From assembly GCF_964355755.1 (NCBI RefSeq), contig NC_092672.1, positions 7,440,001 to 7,504,000 of the forward strand: a DNA stretch of 64,000 nucleotides, in the 5' to 3' direction. A program made the position numbers and the translations under genes. Below are positions 48,101 through 59,300 of this stretch, one piece after another. The stretch comes from Antedon mediterranea (Eukaryota > Echinodermata > Crinoidea > Comatulida > Antedonidae). A model generated the notes under the pieces. It ran no database searches and was not told the origin of the DNA. It saw only the letters and a list, made by a program, of their open reading frames with translations. Position 1 is the stretch's first letter. Each line of letters begins with the position of its first letter.

Positions 48101-48497
48101 TAGTTGTATCAAACTCGTACCCATTGCCACAACGATGAATTGAAGAATTTCTCGATGTGCTCAGATTGGTAAAATTATACTTGCTACATTGATTTTCTTT
48201 TAACGGCGTGTTTTCATTGTCAACTGGTCGGTTCTCAAGTTTTAAAGTCCGACATTCAACGTCAGTAAAATTTCTTTCCGTACACAAATCGTTTAATTCT
48301 TCAACGTTGCACCAGAAATCTATCTCGGGAAACAGAAATACAACGGCGAGTGAATTCCATCCTATAGATGTAATACATAAGCTGGCTGTTACAAATGAAA
48401 CAAACAAATACTTATTACAGGAACCGATATATTTAAAAATATCGTCAAAATGAAATTTCTCCGCGTGAAGTTTGTTTGATTGGTTTTCGAGTTCCAT
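39127..48497 (-). CDS. SLC22-family organic ion transporter, gene 2 (545 aa, 10 exons)
   Basis: Paralogue of the gene at 2906-8537, same strand. Exons in reading order: 48075-48497, 45391-45494, 44816-44970, 42374-42545, 41503-41653, 41272-41354, 40621-40829, 40003-40111, 39431-39637, 39127-39151. The sum is 546 codons with stop. Exons 2, 3, 4, 7, 8 and 9 have exactly the same lengths as in gene 1, and all phases agree. Hallmarks: FDDIFKYIG at the start, Cys-rich loop with NFT, NLS and NSS sequons, GNVSDRLGRK after helix 2, GCELVGPS, TESPRWL, NSLVYYGLSLS, EVYPTPIRN and LPETRG. Exon 1 uses the unusual donor GAG|GTTGGT. An upstream in-frame Met (48573-48575) exists, but the Met at 48495-48497 aligns with gene 1. 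The last exon adds only eight codons and is chosen by its strong acceptor and fitting phase. Intron 3 holds a LINE. Substrate unknown. Confidence 0.91.
41424..41491. repeat. Short internally deleted MITE-2 copy beside a splice donor
   Basis: AAGCGCTGTCTACACTTTAT and TGTGTAGACAGAGCTC form the two ends with little between. It lies 11 bp inside intron 5 of SLC22 gene 2, next to the donor of exon 5 (41503). Confidence 0.7.
41888..42098. repeat. MITE-1-related copy, uninterrupted
   Basis: GTTCCCACTAGCGACGCAAC at the left and TAGTGGGAACCAAGCTT at the right. The middle (GTGCTGCAAACATTGCATG) matches the interrupted copy at 24331-24880. It lies in intron 4 of SLC22 gene 2. Confidence 0.75.
42781..44520 (-). 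mobile_element. 5'-truncated L1/Tx1-like LINE with poly(A) and 17-bp TSD
   Basis: An oligo(A) tail (oligo-T on the plus strand at 42781) and a 5' truncation at 44520 are flanked by the same 17 bp, TCCCTGAATAAATATTT (42764-42780 and 44521-44537). The minus strand is open from the truncation point to a stop at 43095, about 475 codons. It covers the region after the reverse transcriptase palm: SFFGKITVIKTLALSKL, FLWSGNKEKIKR, ENGGIKMIDF and a CEYCNEEVENEKHMLFTC zinc-knuckle-like motif. The RT catalytic residues lie beyond the truncation, so the copy is dead on arrival. It sits in intron 3 of SLC22 gene 2 in the same orientation as the gene. Confidence 0.92.
45495..48074. other. Intron 1 of SLC22 gene 2
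   Basis: 2.6 kb of AT-rich DNA between exons 1 and 2. A short run of TACGGTATAT repeats lies near 46420-46460. No exon, RNA gene or complete transposon was recognised. Confidence 0.5.
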
Positions 48498-49662
48498 TCT
48501 GATCAAGTCTATTGCTACAGTGTAGTAGTATAGGCTACGACGTGCAGTGCAGATTAATTTTTCCAGAATAATCACGTCACACGACGAAAAATGAATTGAT
48601 TATATTTAGGTAGGCATATGCACCGTGAGAAGAAATGCTGGTGGGTTTGTGAACTCAATGCAAACTTCCTAATTGTATAGTAATCTATGACACATGTTTT
48701 CCTTATTATTTATATTTTATTTATACAGTAGGGGGCCTAGTGTAGGTGTATCTTATCAAGGCTATATCACTGAGCATTGGTCTTACTGGACACAGGTTCC
48801 GAAGGAAACCACTACTTAATCCTTGTCCGAGGGTGTTTTATATTGAAATTGTATTTCTGATATTGAAATCATCCCAAATGTATGTTTTAATTGAACGAAA
48901 ACCCGGCCAACTTAAAAATGTGCATGTATGGCTATCATCAACAACTTTCAACTGCTTTATTGATACTGCCAATTCGTAAAATTAAAGTTGGTGTTGCGTC
49001 AATAATCGTCTGGTTTTTACATTAAATTATATAGCCAAGATTTTTTTAGGAGTACACAAGTATTCCCAGAACAGTAAACCCATGCGGAGAGTATTAGGGA
49101 GCTTATTAAAAGTGCGTTTTTTCGATCCAATATAATTTACCGTCAAGCTACATTACATATAATGTAAAAATATACTACTGTACTGTATTATGATCCATCA
49201 CTTAAGTTTGTTCGTCTTTAAACGGTTAAAAATAAGTTGATTCAAATGATTTAAGCATCCCAACATGCATTGAACGCGTATTGATATTTTTTTTTTCTAT
49301 GATTTTCACCCACCTTCGCTCGATCGTGAAAGGCCAAAACAAATGGAAAAATTCTAACTTTTCAGCAAAAATAGATTTAAATGTCTTTAAAGTAATACAC
49401 CTATATATAAATTATTTTTACAAAACGTCAACATTGTAGGGAATGGGTCTTTATATGCATTACATATCACTTGGTGCATCCACTAAATGCACACGTTTGT
49501 TGCCAAACTAAACGCACCTCCAAAATAAGTAATTAAAAACTACAGTTGTCGAAAAGCACAAAAGACAAAACACATATATTCCTATTATACTTTTTCAGCT
49601 TTATTTCATATCAGAAATGCGGTCTTATTTGACTGATCTAATTCTAGTCACCGATTTAACAT
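48498..49662. other. Intergenic region between SLC22 gene 2 (5') and RPL22 (3')
   Basis: This contains the presumed promoter of SLC22 gene 2. No coding or repeat structure beyond AT-rich sequence was recognised. Confidence 0.45.
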
Positions 49663-49668
49663 TTTATT
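49663..49668 (-). promoter_or_regulatory. RPL22: Poly(A) signal of RPL22
   Basis: AATAAA on the minus strand, 15 nt after the RPL22 stop codon. It implies a very short 3' UTR. Confidence 0.6.
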
Positions 49669-49682
49669 AAAGCTTTTTGTAT

Positions 49683-51133
49683 TTATTCATCATCATCATC
49701 TTCATCATCATCTTGATTGATCTGGAAGTATCTCAGTTCGTACGTTTCCTTGTTAGCTGCAACAACTCTCAACCAATCACGAAGGTTGTTCTTCTTCAAG
49801 TATTTCTTTGTCAAATACTTTAAGTACCTACAAAATATAAAACAAATTTATTTTATTTAATTTACAGGGAAAACTGTTTTTCGATTTCTGCCAAACCTTT
49901 TTCACATGAAAACTTCAAAGTTTACAGCATAACTTCAAACCTTTTAGACAATTTTGAGAATTTCGATAAAACTTTTTCGCATTAATATATCAAAGTGCAC
50001 AGAGTATGGCATATTAATGAATGCAATTAAATATCCTGAAAGTGATACCAAACGTTATGAAGTGTGATAGGCATTCTATATATAATAACAAATATGTAAC
50101 ATTGTCAAATGGCCTTCATACCTTTTAGAGAACTGGATGTCACTGGCAACCGTGAGCTTACTCTTGCTACGCTCAATCACAACATTCGTTCCAAGGTTCT
50201 TCATCTTACCGTTGACCTTGATTTTATCTTGGAGAAATTTCTCCTGATGTGGAAATTAAACAGAAACATGTTGGAATTAGGGAAGGTTGCCCTAATTCAA
50301 CTAGGGAAGGGTACCCTAGTGATTGTGGTGGCCAGCCAGCAGAAGGAGTTACAAGGGGCAGGGGTGGTAGTGGTCCTCAGCTGCTGGTATCTATCCTTAG
50401 TTAGGGAAAGTTTCCCTAATTCATTGGACAATATCATTCACTTATTTGTTGATGTACACTTGTCAACATGTAAATTCCTGTCCAGATAAAATTAAAGAAA
50501 ATGCCTTGGTAAAACATTTCAATCTATTTAGTGCATTACATTAGTTGAGAGGAAATAATGTAATAAAGATTATTCGAGTAAATCAAGATTTAGCATCGTC
50601 TTACAAAGTCAGAGGCATCCATGATTCCATCTTCCACAGGATGTGCACAATCAATGATAAACTTCAGTTGAGTCTTCTTTTTCTTGCCTTTGCCGGAACT
50701 GGCTTTGCCAACCTTTTTCTGAACTTTGACCTATTTATTAATTAGTAAATAAAGTGCACTGAAGTATAGGCTAGCAGACTAAAACTAAATTTGCTTTGTA
50801 AACAAATAACTTATGTGGTCTAAATGCGCCCTTTACTATATATCGTCAGAAACAAGAAATGGACTAGCGCCACCACCACCAGAGTGTTACCACCTGGTCA
50901 CCACCGCGCCGCCCTCACCCCCAATCAGCTGAACTGAATAGAATTTAGAAAGAAGCTTCCCTACAGAAATACGGCAAACAGGCTTTTATAATTGTATATT
51001 TTTATGAAAGTGTTTGTCATAAGATGCTAATTATATTAAAAATCAGTTGCCGATACTTTATAATAATCATATTAGTGCAAAATAGGTATTTTTAATGTAT
51101 TTTCGGCACCAATTATTCACTTACTGCAGGCAT
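49683..51133 (-). CDS. RPL22: 60S ribosomal protein L22 (eL22), 133 aa, 4 exons
   Basis: Component of the large cytosolic ribosomal subunit. Exons: 51125-51133 (only Met-Pro-Ala), 50605-50730, 50122-50243, 49683-49827, giving 134 codons with stop. The human protein is 128 aa. Conserved blocks are [42 protein letters not shown], then [20 protein letters not shown] and [10 protein letters not shown], ending in the typical acidic tail (residues about 123-133, Asp/Glu only). A Lys-rich stretch (about 15-22) precedes the RNA-binding core. The three-codon first exon followed by an intron is common in ribosomal protein genes. A pyrimidine tract just upstream fits a TOP promoter. Intact. Confidence 0.98.
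50275..50419. repeat. Three TTAGGGAA-type short palindromes in RPL22 intron 2
   Basis: AATTAGGG...CCCTAATT (50275-50297), CTAGGG...CCCTAG (about 50301-50319) and the exact palindrome TTAGGGAAAGTTTCCCTAA (50401-50419). Between the second and third is a GC-richer stretch. Function unknown. Confidence 0.6.
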
Positions 51134-51150
51134 GATGGAAGTCGGAACGT

Positions 51151-51160
51151 AAAAGAAAGA
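51151..51160 (-). promoter_or_regulatory. RPL22: Candidate 5' TOP tract / start site of RPL22
   Basis: TCTTTCTTTT on the minus strand lies about 18-27 nt upstream of the ATG, where ribosomal protein mRNAs normally begin with C plus pyrimidines. If used, the 5' UTR is under 30 nt and the mRNA would be growth-regulated through mTOR/LARP1, as is known for this class. Confidence 0.5.
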
Positions 51161-51479
51161 TGAAAGGATTTATGGGAAAAATGATACCGCCCTCTATACC
51201 AACCCCCTCTACCGGCGACAGAACTATGTTTGTGTGTTTTCACTGGGTGGAGTTCAATTTTCGCATTTGCTTCTTTTTAATGTTCCCAAATTTGTTATTT
51301 TGTCAGGTAAATGATCAAGAAATTGGAATTTTCACTATCTAGGCCTAGTATATACCTGTAAACTTCATTCTTTATAATGATAATATTAGATGATGAAATA
51401 TATAATCGAACAGGTATAAAATAGTGTTAATAATGATGGAGTGTGAGTGTGCCCAGCCTGGCCCCACAGCTAGTCTTAA

Positions 51480-51720
51480 GTTTTAGTACTAACTAGGCCT
51501 AGCCTCTAGGTAGGCCTATGATGCCTGGTAGTAGGCCTAGGCTATAGGCTAAAGCCTAGTAGTAGGCCAACCAACCAGACAGGGCCTATAGGGGTAGGCC
51601 TAGCGGATTTCCGGCCTAGCTAGGCCTACTACAGTAGGCCTAGGCGGCTAGTGTATAACTAGCTAAGTAGAGAGAGGGCCTAGAGTGGTAGTAGTAGTAG
51701 TAGGCCTATTATGCTCATGC
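51480..51720. repeat. Cluster of AGGCCTA palindromes
   Basis: More than ten copies of AGGCCTA or close variants within ~240 bp, between RPL22 and GPS2. The same heptamer is scattered through the whole window, and similar clusters lie at 13070-13370 and 19350-19530. Confidence 0.7.
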
Positions 51721-52178
51721 TAAAACTAGGTTATATAGCTTATGATGAAGCTAAGCCTTACACTTATTTACAGTCAGTAGTATTACTAAACTTAAAAGTG
51801 CTAGCCTAGGACCTAATAAACTTAAAAATTAAACTAGATTTAATTCGTCACTATGACGAATTATAGGTTATATGCATTGATTTAAATAAAGATAATTGAT
51901 TTTTAAAAGATATTTTGATTGATTGATTTTCTCAGATTCTTTAATTATTTATAATATATGATAGGACCTTGCTAACGCGAATACAATAGCCGGTATCACA
52001 ATCCGATCAAAGATCCCTCTGCGTATAATGTCATAAACCACATTTGTTGTTACATAATAATAAAGACATAAGTTACTTTTTATCTAGATTTCATTATAAA
52101 TCATGTGTATAATATATACACTAAGAAATAAATTTGAACAAACAATACGGATAATAAAAAAAAAATCTTATTTCGTTT

Positions 52179-52250
52179 CCCAAGGTGAGACTCGATCTCG
52201 GTACCTTGAGTGCCATAGACACGAGCACAGAACACTGAGCCATACACAAC
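52179..52250 (-). repeat. tRNA-derived SINE head
   Basis: The minus strand has an A-box-like TGGCTCAGTGT and, about 45 nt later, a B-box-like GAGATCGAGTC, the spacing of a tRNA internal promoter. The folding arms are degenerate, so this is a tRNA-derived SINE or relic rather than a working tRNA. Confidence 0.55.
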
Positions 52251-52684
52251 TGACTAAAAGTTGTAGAAAAATTCCTCCGTGTATTTACTATGCAGTAACC
52301 ACTTTGGTGCAGACAGATTATTACATACCGCAATGAATTATAATTTTTTACTATGATGACATCTCTAAAAATGTACAATAATGATGCACTGTCAAACTAT
52401 ACACTTTTAACTTTAATATATGAACTTTTGAAGGAAGAAAGTTAATGTTAAGTTTGTTATTTTGGCCTAAGAAAATGTCATAATTTGTTTGATTGTCGAA
52501 ATGATTTTTTTAAAATTTAATATGCAATTAATTATGGCTTAATCAACTTTTGTTCCCTTAGTTTAATAATAAATCATACATAAGATACATACACTTCAAG
52601 AAAATGAAATAAAAAATATGTGTTCCCGAGCATTCTGACGATCTATATTAATTTTAAAATTTAGCATATTTTCACCATTTTGTT

Positions 52685-53195
52685 AACTTACACGTGTGTA
52701 GCCTGTCACTTTTGACGTGCTCGTATAAGGCAATTTCGCGTTGAAAAGTGAATAAAATATGATGATATTATTAAAGAAAGGTTTTACAACCGAAATCGGA
52801 CAAAAAGAGTGTGCATTAACGTATAACGCGCAGTGCGCGTGCAAAAATCTGCCCACTCATGGCAATTTTTTTAAACGCCTAAAATTGCCTGAAACCTACT
52901 CTAATTTCATCGAAAATTAATTTTGAAAATTTTAAGCGCGCGTACGCATGCGTTATATGCGCTACGCACGTAATTATATTGCCATATGATGAAATATGAC
53001 CTGAAATTTATGGGTACCAAATTTTGTTTAAAAGTGATTCATGATTGTGAAGATATGATTACAAACGTGATTTTGTTAAATCGCATAATTTTTGATTGCG
53101 CACCATGAAAACATAACCACATCGATTCCTGGCCATAAGGAATAAACTCTGAAAAATTGACCTAGGTAGATGAAACTGATATCAAGATAATTGAC
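52685..53195. repeat. Second copy of the 30.4-30.9 kb repeat core
   Basis: About 500 bp aligned end to end with 30386-30870 (GTAGCCTGTCACTTT, GACGTGCTCGTATAA, CGCTACGCACGTAATT, ATTCCTGGCCATAAGGAATA). It lacks the GACA/GACC tracts and the AGTCGCGTG ends. It lies about 185 bp upstream of the GPS2 ATG. Confidence 0.8.
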
Positions 53196-53380
53196 AGACA
53201 AAATAGTGCTAAGGAAAGAATAAATAAAGGAATAAATAATAAAGATTCTGACAGAATCAAGAGGTTATAATAATATGCATGATAATGCATATAACCTAAT
53301 AATATTAAAAGCACTGTTTTGCAATTATTTTTTGTTTGTATTCATAAACAGAGACCATAACTTATAACAATAAAACAACG

Positions 53381-56300
53381 ATGCCAGCTCTTTTAAGACC
53401 TAAACTGAGTAAGGCGATGTCAGATGCCCTACGACACCATATACTTAAAGAGAGAGAAAGAAAAAGACAAGGTTAGTCTACAGTATTAAGCCAAGGAAGC
53501 TATTTTCGAAATATAATAGTAATCAGTAAAACCATACCAAAAAGACAATTTCAGAACCAAATAAAGTGTCCCTTTAATGGAGATATAAATGATGGAAAAT
53601 TATCCTCTAGCCTTCTAAATCTATATTAATTAATTAAAGAGTCATTCTTTGTCAAAATAGTAGTAGCAACTACTAGATTATACAAATATATTACAGCCTA
53701 TACATTATGTGTAGCATCATGTATAGGTACAGTTTTTTAAATATTATTTTTTGTTAATAATAATTTTGTTTAGTCACATATTAATTATATATGTGTTTGT
53801 ATTCTTTGTAGAAGAAGAAGAAGCTGACAAAGCAATTGAAAGAAAAAAGGAAGAAAAAGAGAGGTTACGCAAGAAAGCTGAGGATGAAACCCTATCACTT
53901 GAACAAACCAAAGTCCAGGTGTGGAAAGTGGCATATTGTTTTATTTCTTTAGACAAAAATATTCACACAGGAATACAATCTTTAAAGAGGGTAACCCTTC
54001 CATCCAGTTTAGCCCAGCAGTGGGTATCTTTCTAAATACACTAGTGTTTTGCATTGATACAAAACTTTTATTTGTTCAGATTTATAAACAATCAACTTTA
54101 CTTTTTAATTCCCTGTAATTGAACTATATGTTAGAAAAGCAAAAACAAGTTTTAAACTTTTTTTTTCAGCCACGATTATGCGTCACACATTTAGGTCACA
54201 TTCAGGTCATACATGTTCATAAGATGGGTATTTGGCAATTATAATAATTTTTTTTTTCTTGATTTTGTCTATTTAAAAGGTGAAACATTTAGAAGATAAA
54301 TTGCAGACTTTACAACGAGAAAAGCATGAACTATTTTTACAATTAAAGAAAGTTATCAATGAAGATGACAACAGGAGAAAGCAAAGAGAAAAGGAGAAAA
54401 GGTAATTAATTAGGATTTTAGTTAACTTTGTGCTCCAACTTAATATGTATTGTAATTTATTATGATGTTTTTTATTAATTGTGATATGGATGAATTGTTT
54501 CATATAAAATTGTTGTGAGATGTGATGTGAGATTTCACTTCAAATGTTTTGCACGTATACATGTCATGGTTTAGGTACGTTGAATGTACCTCAGCTTCTA
54601 ACTCATAAAGAAAACTAAATTGTTGTGATGTGAGATGTGATGTGAGATTTCACTTCAAATGTTTTGCACGTATACATGTCATGGTTTAGGTACGTTGAAT
54701 GTACCTCAGCTTCTAACTCATAAAGAAAACTAAATTGTTGTGATGTGAGATGTGATGTGAGATTTCACTTCAAATGTTTTGCACGTATACATGTCATGGT
54801 TTAGGTATGTTGAATGTACCTCAGCTTCTAACTCATAAAGAAAACTAAATTGTTGTGATGTGAGATTTCACTTCAAATGTTTTGAACGTATACATGTCAT
54901 GGTTTAGGTACCTTGAATGTACCTCAGCTTCTATAACTAATAAAGAAAACTAAATTGATTGTACACACATTTTGGTGGAGTTATGAAATAAAGATGGGAT
55001 AATGTTGTTTGTATGCATTCTATTGGTATATAGAAAAATATGTAAACATATAAAGGTAGATTTATTGAAGAAAATGGGTTTGACAAATTAATATAAAAAA
55101 TGATATTTACTATCTGTATTCTATATTATATCCATAGCAATATTTTACATGCAATGAACCACCATCAATATCTGCCTGCTATGCGTATAGGAGGAGGACC
55201 ACATCTTATTGTGCAAGGTAAAGTTCAAATTAACTATAAACTTGTATATTATTCATTCTGTACCTCATATTTTTGGATCAGTATATATCATCACTACCAT
55301 GTTTAAACAGTAATGAACTATAGTTATTTTCAGACAGCCTTACATCTGAGGTAAAGTTACATCAAACATCAATTATACATGCATGTTACTTTGGATGGGC
55401 GTCCACACAATGCTTAATACTGGCGGAGTAAATTGTCTTTAGTAAATTTAAATTAACTTAATACAAAGAGTGTCTTCACAGGCACTACCAGAGGGCTAAA
55501 TCTCAGCCTAAGAGTGTCTTCACAGGCACTACCAGAGGACTAAATCTCAGCCTAAGAGTGTCTTCACAGGCACTACCAGAGGGCTAAATCTCAGCCTAAG
55601 AGTGTCTTCATAGGCACTACCAGAGGGCTAAATCTCAGCCTAAGAGTGTCTTCACAGGCACTACCAGAGGGCTAAATCTCAGCCTACACTTTCAAAGTTT
55701 ATGTGACAAAAATATATATGGACACGATGATGTCATATGACTACCACGTTGAGCATACCTGTATGACTACCATATTTGGGCACATCACCCTTTTTTATCA
55801 AATTAGGTCAAATTGATAGTGTAGACAGAGCTTTACAACAAACAAACTGCTTTCTTCTGACTGATATCTGTCACCTTTTCATCACTATTGCATTGTCAAA
55901 ACCAATTTTGCACTTTTGTAAAATGCTGAAAATTGTATTTTGTTGTTATGATAGGTATCAACCGTCCTGCACTGTTGGGTGATTCACCAAAGTTTAGACA
56001 ACAACAGACTTCACCATCTCATGTAAGTTTACTTTACAATGTCACTTTTTGTTAAAATTTAAGACTTATTTAATGTGTTACTATGTACACGGCAAAAGCC
56101 TTGTAAATCAATCATGAGGTAGCTCTTCTACTATTGGTTGGATCCTTTAGATGATGACAAACTTTTGGAATTATAACTGATGGGCAAACTAAGGGCTAAT
56201 TACAATTATTCAGGGCTGCAAATTAAGGGGTATTTGGTCGCATTTGCGACCTAATTTTTCTGTTTGCGACTAAAGAAACAGAATAGGATCAGATCGTCTG

Positions 56301-59300
56301 CTTGTGCGAGTTGTTTCAAATTGAAGTTAGGTGTGTTTTCCCTATTTCAAACACTGTGTTGTAATTTAATCTCTCTACTACGGAAGGCTCAGGAGTTTCC
56401 ACTAGTCACCGCCGCCGCAAAGGAGTTAGGTTCATTCAAGCGTACAAAGCCCCTAAACATTTTACACTCGTTGTGATTGGAAGTTCGTCCATTTATTGCA
56501 TGCTGCCTTACCCAATCACACAAAAGGACACCAAACACACAGCACCGTGTGACGCGCGGACGACACAAACCTCGTGGAAAATCACCTCCGTTTTAAAGAA
56601 GGAATATAAAAAAACAATTGTACCGCCGTACACAGAAGTTAGCCAGGGCGGGCGCGGCAGATACAAAGGATTGTCGCCGCGCAGCCATCAGCATTTTTAG
56701 GCAGTATAATATATATAATAATATCTATTCATTATATAGATTAAACAGCAGTATTATTTATCGGTAGATTTAATACTTTATTCCAGATTCTGATTATCGA
56801 AAATTATATATCAGAGAAAATACCGCAACTTTCCTACAAAGTAGCTTCGTAGATAAAACAGGCTACGTTGTTGGCTTTGTAGGTTACATTGTTTGGCTTC
56901 GTTAGTAACCTCAATAAACAACCTCACGATGTTCTTAGTAAGTAACAAGGTGTGAAAATTATTATTTGATGTGTTAATTTTGACTGGCGGAGGAGGACCA
57001 ATTTGTACATTACTAAGAAATATATAATATAATATTTTTTATTCGTAGATGTTTCATTCGTGTGTTTTTTTACTCTCAGCGGCGAATATAAATTTCCCAC
57101 AATGTAAACGTAGAGACACGATCCAACACAATGAACTATGCCAACTAATAAAAATAATATAGCGAACGTCCAGTCGATCCAAAAACATATGCAAACAAAA
57201 ATATCGTAAAAAATTCATTCTAAATATAGTATCAGAACAGGGAGTTGTAAAATAAGACTCCCTGATCAGAACGTTCAATCGGTCGCTCAAAAAGACTGCC
57301 GACAGAAGACCGTAATTAATACAGACCTAGTTTTTTGGTCACATGTCATGAAATGCGATACTCTGTGTTTTACCACCGCAAACCTCTCGCGTGGCTACAA
57401 AACAGAGTACAGTACTTGTACCTGAATTTTGCGTCACATGAAACGTAATACAGCTCTAAACTGTTCCCACGATTCGCACGTTTTTCCCCTCCAAATTCTG
57501 GTCGGGCCTTTTATCGTAATATAATAATTTACAAAGGCCTATGTTAAATCTTAACATGGAATATATATTTATTTTGCATATATTTTGTTGGTGTCCTAGC
57601 CAAGGTGTTGTTGTTTTTATAATTCGCTAAAAACCAAGGTAGGGTTGAATGGCCGGATTGAATCATGTAGGCCGCCGAAACTCTCTCTGCGTGAGTTGAG
57701 GGCCTCGGGTCCGATGTCGTCTCGTCGGCGGATGTCCTGCCAAATTAGGACAACCGATGTGTAGGGCGGCTACAAAAATTAACGTCTTCTAGGATTTTAA
57801 TTAGCCAACAATACATGTTTGTTTCCATTGTTCATGCTCCTATTAAAGGCGATGACATTGGTGTATCGACGCATAGATATTATCATAAACAACAATACAT
57901 CGTAGGCAACGAACAGTACTTTGTAAATTGCAGGATACGTTTAGAGAACAATGACCTACGATCTATTTACGCGTAAGCTACGAAAGGTTACATACAAACC
58001 AGTAATTTCTTTCTGTACCGTAAAAAGAATAGATCTTGCGTGAATATAAGTGGCGCATCAGAACCAGTGCCTAAAATGTGCATAACCCAATTTATGAGCT
58101 CAGAAATCGATTGAAACAACCTATAATTACTTAAAAATCCCCCCCCCCCCGCGCTGGGGGGGGGGGGGGGGCTCTCATTTTTATACACTCCCCCCCCCCC
58201 CCCCCCCCAACTACTAAAAACGGATCTGTGCGGAATTGGGTTTGAGGGAAAGGGGTTAGTTATCGATGAAAAGGTGCTACTAAAAAAATTGGTGGTGCTA
58301 CCAAAAATTATTATGAGCCATCATACAAATTTGATAGTGCTACCAAGTAAAAAAGTTAATTTGCAGCCCTGTTATTGTCTTTTTATTTTATATACAGACT
58401 ATCAAAAGAAACAGAAGCCCTTCTCCTCCACTGGTTCAACTTTACCCACCTCACCCTCACACACAGGGTCACTACAGCCAACAAGTTACTTCTACTTATG
58501 CCAATGCTCAAGTTAGCCATTCCCCATACAGACAAGGTTAGTGATGATGTATTTTTTTTAAGCTGCCCCATCCCAGCATTTTATATATTGTATGTTTTTT
58601 TTTTTTTTTTTTAACATTTTGATTACGGTATAAAACATGGACATCAAACAGTCTGAAGGCTGAAAACTTTGAAATTACAAAAATATACTTAAGATAAAAA
58701 AATAAAGACTATATTATATTTGTGCTGATATTATTCTGATTGATTAAGAAACATTCACTCACAAACGTATGAGCATGCATAGAGTGACTGTTAGACTCAA
58801 TAGCTTGTAGTTGCATAGTAATATTGTGAAAAGAAAAGGTTGCTATAACATCACTGTTGACATTCTGTCAATCTGCAAAGAAACCTACAACATGCCTTTT
58901 ACATATGCGACAAGCTAAGGGAAACACTTACTCTTAAATAAAGAAAAATATCCTATCTAAGTACAATATTAAAATAAAATACAATTTAAGGGAAATTACT
59001 TAAATATTTATTAAGTGAAATACTTGATTTTTAAGGGAAATATAATAATTGTAATTGTTGAATATGGTCACTGATTCCTAATAACATTTGTGTGTTTTGT
59101 TCTTGTAGCTCACAGTACAACTCCAGGTTCTTACAATAATCAACAACATGGTAGCTACGCACAGCCTCACAGCAACTACACTGCCACCACTCAGTCTAGC
59201 ACCAAATACCAGTCTAGAGACCCAGCATATGCTAACTTTAATCACAGTCATTACGTCCAACAGCAGAAAGAACTTGGTGCTCAATTCTCACAAGGTGGCT

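Larger units (their letters stand above)
56211..58371. mobile_element. hAT-type non-autonomous element, 2.2 kb, GPS2 intron 5
   Basis: Exact inverted ends CAGGGCTGCAAATTAA and TTAATTTGCAGCCCTG (the right one allows one extra base before TTAA). TTATT stands on both sides (56206-56210 and 58372-58376), a 5-bp duplication that is short for hAT. The interior has no transposase. It contains long C and G runs (58139-58208) and a 27-bp palindromic insertion. Its right end is only 26 bp from the acceptor of GPS2 exon 6. Confidence 0.8.

Noticed and set aside
48495-48575. Upstream in-frame Met for SLC22 gene 2
   Set aside because: It would add 26 residues with no counterpart in gene 1. The Met at 48497 aligns with the family start.
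50244-50604. snoRNA in RPL22 intron 2
   Set aside because: Ribosomal protein introns often host snoRNAs, but I could not find a convincing C/D box pair or H/ACA structure.
52179-52250. Functional tRNA gene
   Set aside because: Promoter boxes are present, but the stems do not pair well. A SINE or relic is the better reading.
53751-54035. Extended open frame continuing past GPS2 exon 2
   Set aside because: Reads through the donor at 53919 into intron. The coiled coil continues correctly only when joined to the exon at 54280.
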